This document shows positions 25,673-37,600 of a DNA stretch of 64,000 bases, piece by piece. A model generated the notes under the pieces. The model worked only from the letters and a program-made list of their open reading frames with translations, did not search any database and was not told the DNA's origin. How positions within the stretch are numbered: position 1 is the first letter of the stretch; each line of letters begins with the position of its first letter. Origin of the DNA: Astropecten irregularis (Eukaryota; Echinodermata; Asteroidea; Paxillosida; Astropectinidae); contig OZ020252.1 of the NCBI GenBank assembly GCA_963971285.1, positions 16,219,662 through 16,283,661 of the forward strand, in the 5' to 3' direction. Made by a program: the position numbers and the translations under genes.

Positions 25673-28600
25673 CTGCAAGGGTGTCAATAGATGTGAGTAA
25701 ATCACAGTCTGTATGGCGTTTGCAATATCTGCGCAAGAAAACAAAAATTTGGGTCTCCAGGTCCCTGGTCTTGCCTGTCTTACTCTATGGTTGTGAGACA
25801 TGGACCTTGACTGGGGGCCTGGGGAGACGACTCAATGTCTTCGGTACTGGGTCTCTGAGGAGGATCCTTGTCGGACCATGTGTGTAACGAGAGGTTACTC
25901 AGGGAGAGTCAGATGAGACCAATTACTTGCATGATACGTAAGCGCCAGATGCGACTGTACGGTCATGTGGCTAGATTCTCTGTGAGTGATCCTGCCAAAC
26001 GGATTCTCTCTTTGTGAGAACATACTTGTAGGACTCGCCCGGTATTAGGTATCCACATGACACGTGGTTGCGTCAGATGGATCATTATTTTGCTGAGATG
26101 GGGGATGGGTCTCGTGGCTACCTGGGGGATGGCCATCAGAAGACCGAAGGAGTATCGCTCGTAGGTAGATGCGGCAACGCTCTGCCGGGGCACATGCTCC
26201 CTCAAATTGTGGACTTGAATCGATGCCACTGATTGGCTTAAATACTCTGTGATTTCCGTGACTTTACTAGGTCTTAATTCTTACCTCATCATCGATGCAT
26301 TTGAACTGCCAGGACCACTTGGTGTTGTACAGAAACTGTCGCAGGTCAAAGCGATTGTCATCCGTGGCGTAGCTCTCGGCATGGTAGGCTGGCGTCAGGG
26401 TCGTCATCTTGTGCCGGTTGATGGAGTAACACCGAAAGAAATGCTTGACTTTCTCAGCAACCTGGAACAAAATAAGAAATAAGACAACTGTTTATGGAAC
26501 TTATCGAATATAGCCCAAAACGGGCATTCCTGGAGATTACTCCTATGCATGAATAGCGCCCTCTCTCATCAAAATAATGTCAGCTTTAACAGTAACAGTG
26601 CATAAGAACATGATCTTTTTTAAATCTCTACAAGTCATAGACTCGAATAGCGCCCTCTCTCAATGGAATTGGACTTACCTGAGCAGGCGTGCAAGTGTCT
26701 TGCCATTCGTGGACTAGTTTACAGAACATGCTGTATGGTCCACACATGCCAGTCTTACGCAGTTTGCCGTATGTTGATAGCTCTGAATACGTCATCCCCA
26801 TGTCTTCCTGCAATAAGGCAAAGTGTACGTGGGTCTTTTGAATTGTTGTACTTCATTGCTTAGGTGCCCCTACTCATTGCCTTGGAGTGCCTAGTCATGA
26901 CATTTGGTTCTCATTATCATTACCTTGGTGCTCTAGTCATTGCCTTGAAGCCCCTTGCTATTGCCTTGGTGCCCCTTTTACATTTCCTTGGTAGCCCTAG
27001 TCATTGCCTTGGTGCCCCTCGTCATTGCCTTGGTGTCCTGCATTTTAACTTCCCAAAAGCAGCAGAAGCAAAAGCCTTAGTGCCCCAAAGTCTTAGTGCA
27101 TCATCAAAAGTGAAAACAGATATTTAACTCCTTCAAGAAGCAGGATTGCCTCTTCACAAATGAGATTCAAACCAGGAATAATCATCTCTTTGATTGCCTC
27201 TTTTAAGTGGCAATGTCTTCGTCAGAAGGCGGCTAAAAATGGTCCTACCTCATCCGTCTGAGCTATCTGACCCTCTGACAGTGGTTCCAGCTCAGCTGAA
27301 GGGGGAGCATCCAAGATCCTAATAACAAAAATAATAAACACAACAAATGTACAATTAAGAGCACCTTAATAAAATAAAACACTATTAAGGTAGAGGGCCA
27401 GCCACTAAAAAGCCAGGCCAGGCCTGGGCTTTACTCAGGCTCTGCAGCTTCTGTAATCTAACTTTGGTCACAGGCACTAGATTGTTCAAAGCTGAACAAC
27501 AGCTGCATCCTAGATGTCACGTTGGCAGGACATCAGCCTGGCTAGGCCACCCAGGGCCCTGGCTTTATTAATTATAAGCAGCTATGTTGTATTTGATGTT
27601 CAGAGTTTATAGCAAAAACAGGATTTCAGACCTGGGGCCAATTTCAAAGGGCTGCAAAGAAAGAACAAAAATTTGCTTAAGCATGAGTAGTCTTCCTTGA
27701 TCAAACAGAATTACCCACCAAATTTTCATTTGATGTTAACTGCTTTTGACTTGTATTTGGCCATTGTTTGCTGAGCATAACATTCACAACGAGTTCTGGC
27801 TGGCATACTGGTTTTATTTACCAAGGTTTTTGGTGCTTAAGCAAATTTTGGTGCTTAAGCAAATATTGGTGCTTAAGCAGCTCTGTGAAATTGGCCTGTC
27901 TTCAAAAGGAGTTATCACTCTCCTATCAAGCAGCTTGAGCACCAGACTACACTCACCCTCTGAGCGATGGTAAATTGAAGTTGTCCATTGAGTATACAAC
28001 GAACCGACGCAGGTCCGTCTTACTGATTCCACCGATGGGATTGATGTCCGCACTGGAGCAGTCATACTTAGTGAGGTACCCACGGAGACTGAAAATACAT
28101 AGAGTTTAACAACCAGATGGATTATTAAAAACAATGATAAAAACTGTGATTGAAGGGTGAACACAGAAAATTGACTGGGGCGAGATTTGAGCCTGCGAGC
28201 CCCAAAATACAGTACTGCCGTACTGGTTCACCATATGTTTTACAACAAATGTTCAACTGGATGACTAGATTTTAAGTCTACACGTTAGAATATACGGAGC
28301 GATGAGGTCATCAAGATATCCGGCAGTGTTGCAAATAGATACAGCGGAATGCCACTACAGTGGAATGCCACTATAACGAACACTGCTATACCAAACTTGG
28401 CTATACCGAACATCATCCTTGGCTCCTTATTTTTATGTTTATCGCCTTGAGTTTCTGGCCACTAGCCATACAGGCAAGGACCACCGTGATGAGACAGCGA
28501 TCGCAAGCTATCTCCTCTGCCCTTGCTCGGATGATTACATTGAATGGAACATTCAACTCATAAAATTATTCTTACCATTGCACGAATAAACATCCATTAT

Positions 28601-31600
28601 TTGTATAATATTTGATTGACTACAATTCATGAAACAGACATACCTCTCATCGACGTTGGCCGTTCCTAAGACCAGCAGCCCCCCGGGTTTGTCAGCCGAC
28701 CACAGGCTGAGCTGGGCAAAGACATAGGACAGCACCATACGGGTACGAGCCTGGACGTTTTGCAGGGCCAGATTCTCCCTGGCACTGCCTCCCTCGATGC
28801 GAAACCGAGGGGCTTTCCCATTGACCTTACTGAAGGTGTTGACGGTGGAGTTGACGGCCGAGTCGATAGTAATACCGGTGTGGTTACTGAAGACAACAAG
28901 AAGAGAATATTGGTTTTTCATAAACAAAAATAATACTTGGAGTTAGGAGGGTCTGACGTTTCGACAGCAGCTTATGTAGGGATTTGGCGCCCTTAGCAAG
29001 AGCTAAAATTGCACCCCTAATTTCAACTTCTGATGCCAATGGAAAAAAAAAATCAGACAAAAAAAAAATCAGATTTCAAGCGATTTCATTTGTAAACACA
29101 AAAATAGGTCGTAACAGATTCCATGAAATTGGGCCCGGCCCTATTTGACCAGTGCCTGATAATCAGGTCGGTAAAAACAAAACAAAATGTACCCCAGGCT
29201 GAAGGGGTTAATAAGTACCGAGTGATTACAAAATCAAGCTTAAGGATTGTTAGATTGAAGTACTACAGGGCGAGTCAAAAAGAAATTGACCGGGATTGGT
29301 GAGGTTTTTCAAAACAAACAAATGACACTCACAAGTTCAGTAAAGCATATATTCAACAAGCACTCTCTCCAGTTTATTAGAAAAAAATGAAACAAATTGA
29401 TTATTCCTAGGAGGAGTTATTTAAAGTCTATTCTAATAAAGGGACTCATTTTGCAAGCAGTCCATGGAATGTTAATGCTTGACTGAATCCAAGTTGCAAA
29501 GGTTACATAGAGTCGTACACAGCTTAAATGTGAATACTTAACATTTGTTTTGTCACTTATTCCATGGACAGCTTGCAAAATGAGTACCTTCATTAAAATA
29601 GACATACCTGCTCCTAGGAATGGTCAATTTGTTTCATTCCTTTTCATTTAACTTCTCTTTGACTCGCCCTGTAGTTAGTTACTAACCATCCAATCTCGGC
29701 TGCCAGGTTCTTGGCTCGGCTGTAGGTATCCACGGATGAGTTAACTGTGCCTAGGTAACACGTGAAGAAGATCCTGCTGGCTAGGTCTTGGGAATCGACG
29801 GGAACATAGGAGGGATCGGCAGTGATGTGTCTGATGTCCTTCAGCACCTGCTCATCTGGGAGGGGGAATTGACAGATTCAGAACTGAATTGAACTGAACT
29901 GAGCACTGTTTAAAGGTAATATCATACTTTGGGTTTTTTGTCAAAGAAATACAGATTTATGGGTAAAAACATCAAGCAAGATACAGTAACAGTCATCTGT
30001 GAAATTCTCAGTCCCATACAGTGCCGACTGTTTGAGAAAACAGTAAAAACGCCCACGATATTGTTAAATCTTTTCACCATAATTTTTTATCTTCCGAAGA
30101 TCAAAATTGTTTTTGGTCATCGTTTTACTCTTTTTCAAGGTAAATTCACCATTTCAGGCAGAGACATTTAAATGGTATGTTTCTACCACCACCATCTTTA
30201 TACCCTGTAAGTTATAGGTAATCCTGTGAAGATTTCTGTTTCGGTATGCTACCAAAGTATGATACTACCTTTAAGAAAGGTGTAACATGCGCAGTATTGT
30301 CTAATAATACCTCCATCTTGAATAGCTGCACACACCAGTCGGCACATAGAAGCAACTATACAGGCTGTAGCTGAGCTATCTATTCCCCCACTGAGTGGCA
30401 AAAAGAACCCCGCCTGTCAGAAACCATGGCAACACAAACAAACAATCAATCAAAAGTGCTTGAAAAATTGACTAGAGCAGGATTTGAAACAGTGACCCCA
30501 GGAGTACCACAAAGGTACTCTACCAACTGAGGTATGTTGGCAGTGTCCTTATTATAGTCAATTCCTTTATTCGTTTGGCAGTCAGAAACCATGAAACCAC
30601 TCTCATACCGCTATATCCCATGGATTATTTAAGATACGCAGCAATAGCAATGCTACAACATGAGAAACAGTACATGGGGGATCACTCAAAGAGGATGCGG
30701 CTTTTTAATCAATATAATCATAAAAAATCCACAGGTGAAACTGACTTGATTGATTTTAAGTCATTGAAAAGTGAACAAAGAAAAAATTGAACCCACAATC
30801 TGTAGATTGACCACAAGACCTTAAGTATGACACACCAGACCACTAGGCCACAGCACCACACATATCAAGTTTGAATAAATTGTATTATAAGACCAGGATT
30901 ATTTTACCTGTCCACTGCGGCGTAAGTAGTCCCAGAGCCAACAGGCTGGTGCTCTAGCTATCTCCTCCTCTGGTGTTGGTAGGACGCACTGGATGGGTCT
31001 GCTGATGTGATGGGACAAGTCCAGTTCCCCGGACAGTGCAAACTCCACGTTGATACGAGGGAAAGACTTACTGAAGTGTGCCTGATGAAAGGGGGATGAA
31101 CCAATGGGAGACTTTTGAAAACCGGTCTTCAAGTCAACAGCGCACACGCACGCAATTGTGAGCATGCGCGTGTTGTTTAGCGCCTGCGCTGTTTTGCGCC
31201 TGCGCTGTTTTGCGCCTGCGCTGTTGTGCGTGCACGTGCGCTGTTGACTTGAAGACCGGTTCTCAAAAGTCTCCCATTGAATACGGACGCGAGGACAAGA
31301 ATCAGTCACTGAAAATTGCTTATAGCATTCAAAATGGCCTTGTAATGGCCAAGGACTAAAACACCACCAGCCCAAAGCTGGATTCGAACCCAGAGTCTGT
31401 AGATTGAATGTATTTTGAAATGTATTCTGCACTTTACCAAAGGAGTTAAAGGCAGCGTACAGGATTTGCAGGGCCTCCAAAAAAATTATTGAGTTTGAGA
31501 CAGAAAATGGACTAAACAAATCATAAACAGTGCAAACAGTCACCATGGGAAATCTTGGTTCATCAGATGCTGGGTTTTTAAGCAAATCAAGATTTAGTGT

Positions 31601-34600
31601 CTTTTAAAAAGATCGTTCGTCCGAACGATTTAGTAGCATTTTTTCTAAAGCCTGGTGTAACCGTGAAGGATTCGGAGGGGCAAGATTATTTCATCCGTAT
31701 TTCTGCTATCCAGATGAACAAAGCGTAAAAAGGTACACGAAACAGCGTCTGTAAGTAAGTTTAAGACCTTCACTTCTGTTTAAGTACCAATTTCAGCCTA
31801 AATGCACATCTTTGAAAATCCTTTATGCTCCCTTTAAGAAAAACATGAATGGTTTGTCTGTGACAATTCCCAATAGATATACCAACAATTATTTGATACC
31901 GTGATTCCTTAGTCCTTACTGCATATTGGTTGTTGCTACTGATCTGAGCCTTATAGGATCGAACATCTTCCAGATCCAGTGTAGCCACGTCAACATCCTG
32001 CAAGAATCACAAAGAAATATACCCGGTACATCTAAAATCCACAGCACTTGACAAGTGGTATTCCAGAATACCCAGATAGCCGCACAATTTATCTTGCCAA
32101 GTCGAATGTTGTTTTTAAATGGTAAAAGTCGTCTTGTCACAATCATTATCTCAACAAGATGACTTTTGGTGAAAACCAGAAGTGGACATATCTTGATCAT
32201 TTATTTGGCCAAGTCAACGAAATCAATCTAAAAAAGTTGTCTTATCCTAATAATTAATATCAATTTAGTAAGACGTCTTTGCAAGATAAACTATCAGGAC
32301 AAGTCGACTTCCTTCTTTCAGTATTGAAGTCGTCTTGGCGAGATAAATTATCAGGATATGACAACTTCTCTGTTTTAAAGTCTTCTTGCCCGGATAAGTG
32401 GATTTGGCAAGATATTTAGTTATGTGGTTATCTGGATAAGTGTAATGGCACCCGTGGAGCATGCTTGTGCGTCGTGTGCGTCGTAAAAATCCCCTGGAAC
32501 TCTTAACGATTGTAAGCGATGAAAACAGGCAAGGTACAATGTACACGTTAGAGCTAGGACTTGAGCAATAAATAAATATCCAAATAACTGTTATTCTAAC
32601 CCTAAACCTTGACTGCATAATAATAATAAACCTCTTTTATATAGCGCATATCGCAATCAATGTATGATATCTTTGTGTGTATATTACTATTATCCCTGGT
32701 CATTGGACTACAATTATTACATTCCATATCAACTCCCTGGGGAGTATACAGCCCAGGCTGCTGTAAGGCGCACAAAGGCTAATCAAGCACAAAGCCATCT
32801 CTACCCTCATATAAGTAACCTGGGTAAAGAGAAGCAATATGCGACAAAGCATCTTGCCCAAGTTCGCAAGCACCACTAGCCCAAAGCCTAAAGATTCGAA
32901 CCCACAATCTGTAGATTGACCACAAGATCTTGAGTACGACACGCCTGACCACTAGGCCTAGCCACAGCACCCCACCTCTTGACAAGAGCTGTTTACCACA
33001 CATTACCACAGTCCTCCACAGGGAGACTGGATCATAAACCACGTATTATTACCACCCTAAACCACACTGTGAAATTATTCCATCTTTTCCGCTTACCACA
33101 TCTTGGACTGAGAAGTCAGCTCCCCTGACTATGATTTGTCCGTTGATGCCGATGAGGGAACCTCCTTGGTAGTAAACCCTCTCCCCATCACAGCCACGGA
33201 GATTGGAGTACATGTAGATTCCCCCACACTACCAAGAAATAAAAACATGTATAAAACAACGCCGTGTTCACACTTGATCTCAATCAGGAACCAATTTCAT
33301 GGAATCTGTTAACGTGCAAAAATTCCTCGCTTACGGTAGCAGACTTTTTTCTTTTCTTTTCTTTTTCACGGGAGGGTTTTCTTGTGATAACAATTAGCAA
33401 GGACTTTCTACAGAATGCACATGAGTGCGTTAGCAGAAAAAAATCAAGGTTAGCCTCGAAATTTGTCGCTAACCTAAAAAGTCTTGCTTATGGATTCCAT
33501 GAAATAGATTTCACACGTAGCAGTATCCGTACGCACAAAAGTAGGTCGTAATTGGATTCCATGAAATTGGGCCCAGATCCCATGAGGGCGATCAAAGGGC
33601 TGATCAACGATGAGTGTAGACGCTCACCCCCTCGGGATCTGATCCCAGGATCTGATCCACCTTGGAAAGGAAATTTCCTGGAAATAGTGATAGAGGGAGC
33701 TGTTTTAGCAATAGGGTGTCTCGAAAGATCAAGTTTTGAGAAAAACGGCTTAGAATATTTCGTCAAGTACCACTTTTTTTCTGGCCAATTCAATTCAGGG
33801 CAAAGGTTGCTAAAATAAATATTTATGACATACTGAAGGTATATTTTAAGTTTCACCCAATTTCTATCATTATTTTTCTCATTACAGGCATTTCAAACTT
33901 GATACTCCTTTGTAACAGCAAAATCAATGTTGACCATTTAAAACAATTTTTGACAAAAGGGTTTATGTCATGTTAGCATTACTTGCCTTGCACCAATGTG
34001 GTGCCAAAGTTCAAAAACTTATTTAAGGTATAACACATGATTGGTAAAGGTCACAGAACAGCACTCACAATTTGCCTGATCAAACACGTACATGAAATGA
34101 TAAACCTGTGAAAATTTGAGATCAATCTGAGTTATGAGAAAATAGCGAAAACCCAAATCAATTTTTCTTATAAATCATAACGAATGGTTTTGATCTTACC
34201 CCGAGTTTTGATCTTACCCCGAGATCAAAACTGTTTTCAGCATTTATTTGACTAATTTCTGGATAAATACACCATTTCAGATGGAAAAATTTCAACGGTA
34301 TGTTTCTACCACCACCATCTTCATACCCTGTAAGTTATATGTAAATCTGTGAACATTTCTGTTTGGGAATGTTACCAATCCTGTACTGTACCTTTAAATA
34401 TTTCCCATGAATGTTGTGGAGCAAACTGTACCTTAAGAGTAGCTGACTTGACCAGGTCAATGACCAAGTTACTTTTCCTGAGCTCATGATGGCTGCCACT
34501 GCCGTTGGTAATGATTTCAACTCCATCTAAACTCATGGCAATGTGTGGGCTATAAATGTAAATTGACAAAAAAACAAAAACAAACCCAATTAACCACTCA

Positions 34601-37600
34601 GATTACTATATGAAAATGCAGATGGTTCTAACTGGTTCAAACTAGTTCATACTGGTTCACAATGATTTAAACTGGTTCATGCTGGTTTTAAATGGTTTAA
34701 AGTGCATACCGGTACTTGTATTCGAGTCACAAAATATTGAGTCCGAGTCCAAGTGATCCAGGTTGAGTCTGAGTCTGAGTCATGAGTCACAAAGGTCGAG
34801 TCTCGAATCCCCCTTAAATTTAATACTACATGTACCGATAAACTGCAAATATATTTCCCAATTTCTAATTTTCTAATTTCTAATTCCTTGAATCACATTA
34901 CCTACAAATATTCTGACTGAGAACATCAAATAAAATAGTTGAGTAAACTGTTCAAAGAAAATCATTAGATCAACTGATGATCATTTGTTGTGTTTGCACT
35001 GAACCTGAGTCTCCACAAGTTAACATTTCATTGTGGTAAAAAATGGTATGTTAACTTTTCATTGAGTCACAAGTCACTCAAGGCAAATAAGAATCAGAGT
35101 CAGTAGGTCCAAGCCTGAGTCATTTGTTATTGAGTCATAAGTCGGACTTGAGTCTGAGTCACAAGTCAAACAAGTCTGTCAAATTAATCCCAACTCATTC
35201 AAACTCAAGTCAGGAGCCTGTAGACTCCTGTAGATTGCCTTCTTCAACTCTCACCTATTGGCGGTCCATAGGCCTTCACACACCTCCGACCCAATGCAGG
35301 TGTCTCGTGTAGAAATCACCCCGTCACCAATTGGAACAGTTTTCTGAAAGAAGAAACATCAAAATCATTTCATATTGATTAAAGTACAAGACAGATAAGA
35401 TGTAGAACCTCGTTCGTTGACAGTTGAGATTGATTTCTTTATTGGGCAGATTAATTCAATTACCACATAATATCCCAACAACAAATTGATGATGAAAAGA
35501 GAGATTTTTATTTGTGTTTGTTGGCCTACCTCTTTGTTTGGTCCATGTTCCATTGTTTGAAATACTTTTTTGGTAAACAACAGTACAATAACAATAAGGG
35601 GATTTACTGTATTAAGTGCATTATGCTCTCATTGTTTGCAAAAAGAAAAAAAATACAAATCCAAAGACATTCCATTAAACTTTATTTTTGTTATTCTATC
35701 ATTACTATCTAGCAATTAAAGTGTCACTAGGACCATCTCAGCTCCATAGGGATTACACAACCACAAATGGTGCAAAGGATCAATTGAAATGCAATGACGC
35801 CAAAGGTGTGACAACAACACCATCAATTCAGATCCTACTTGAATCAAACAGGTGCAAAATGGTTTAAACATGGGTGGGCTTAAAAAAGACTGGTAGGGCA
35901 CAAACTGGTCATATACCTGATTAGTGATGCGGGTGATCATTCTGGGGAGGTAATAATCTTCAATGGTTCTTTCCTTGGCCCAACCTTTGAACCAACGCAG
36001 CTCACGGTAGTTCCCATAGTTGGCCATGTCTGTCTTGGGCTTGATCAACAGGATTTTCCTGGAGTCAGAATTTTGTTAGGATTTCAGAAAAATTGCATAA
36101 AATTGTCAGCAACCCTAAACACTCTAGTACAACTATGAAATATCTGGTTTGGTGAGTAAGTTCTAGGTTCGATATTTGTGATAAAATTTATGTTTGACCA
36201 TGGATCTTAAAGGTAGTATCATACTTTGGTAGCACACCAAAACAGAAATCTTCACAGATTTACCTATAACTTACAGGGTATAAAGATGGTGATGGTAGAA
36301 ACATACTGTTAACATTTTTCTGCCTGAAATGCTGTATTTATCCAGAAAAGAGTAAGTGACCAGTGACCAAAATTATTTTTGATCCAAAGATAAAAAAATA
36401 AAAGAAAAAAGACTTAAGAAATACTATGGCCGTTTTTAACTATTTCCTCAAAAAGTGGGCACCGTATGGGACTGAAATTTTCACAGATAACTGTTACTGT
36501 ATCTTCCTTGATATTTTTGCCCATGAATCTGTACTTCTTTGACAAAAACCAAAGTATGATATTACCTTTAAGACTATTAAGGCACAGGACTTCCTAGGTT
36601 CTTACCTATTCAGGAATATTACCCTGGTGTTGTAGCGCACACCTTTGTGCAGAACAGGCCTGAAAGAAAGAAAAAATTAATCCACATACTGTAGTTATGG
36701 TATGGGGCCTGAAACCAGAGAACAAGTGAAACCAAGGGCCTGATTGTTTCGGATGAATCCTGCGGATCCGGATCCCATTTTTCGGATCCACCTCCTATGC
36801 AGGGTACGCTAAAATGGGATCCGGATCCGAAGGATTCATGATCCTTTGCGTGAAACAAATAGGTCCTAAATGACATGACTAGGATCAAAGGGTGGTCGAA
36901 TCCACCAAGAACACAATGCAGGGTCTGATCTCTGATCCAGCAATCTTGATCTAGGGTTCCATCGGTACAAACAATTTCCTTGTGCGAAAACTGAACTGAA
37001 GTGAATAGCAAACATACGTTTGGTGAAATGAATTTCAGAACATGTCATAGCTGTGACGTATTGTATAGATGACAATGACAATGACAATGACAATGACAAT
37101 GACAATGACAATGGCAATTAATTTTTTTTTTCAGATGCAATCTGAGACAGCTCTTAAGTTGAGATTAGTTTTATAAAATCAGTCCCCTTATTACAAAAAT
37201 CTGCATGTTTTCAACCTGGATTCCATTTCCAAAAGGCAATTCTATTCCTTCTGTCTATTTTTTGGTTTTAGCAGGGAAATCTCAATGCCCATGACCTCTG
37301 ATGTTATAACCTCTGACATCACAACCTGCGGTCATGACCTCTACGTTCTCGATCTGATCCAACTCCACTGAAATTTTCATCTTCCCAAAATAACCAAATT
37401 ATATTCTTCATATAAATTTCCTCAATGTTTGAGGAATAAAAGATTCATTGAAACGATCCTTGGGGTATGGCGGTGTGTGTGTGGTTCCATGGTTTCTGAC
37501 TGCCAAACGAACAAAGATAATTGACTATTGGGGTCACCACCAACGTAGGGCTGGATAGCTCAGTTGGTAGAGCGCCTGTACGATATTTAGGAGGTCGCCG

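Noticed and set aside
31082-31585. N-terminal part of the 228-codon frame overlapping NADSYN1 exon 10
   Set aside because: Only the part after the acceptor at 31082 matches the enzyme; the rest is intron and MITE.
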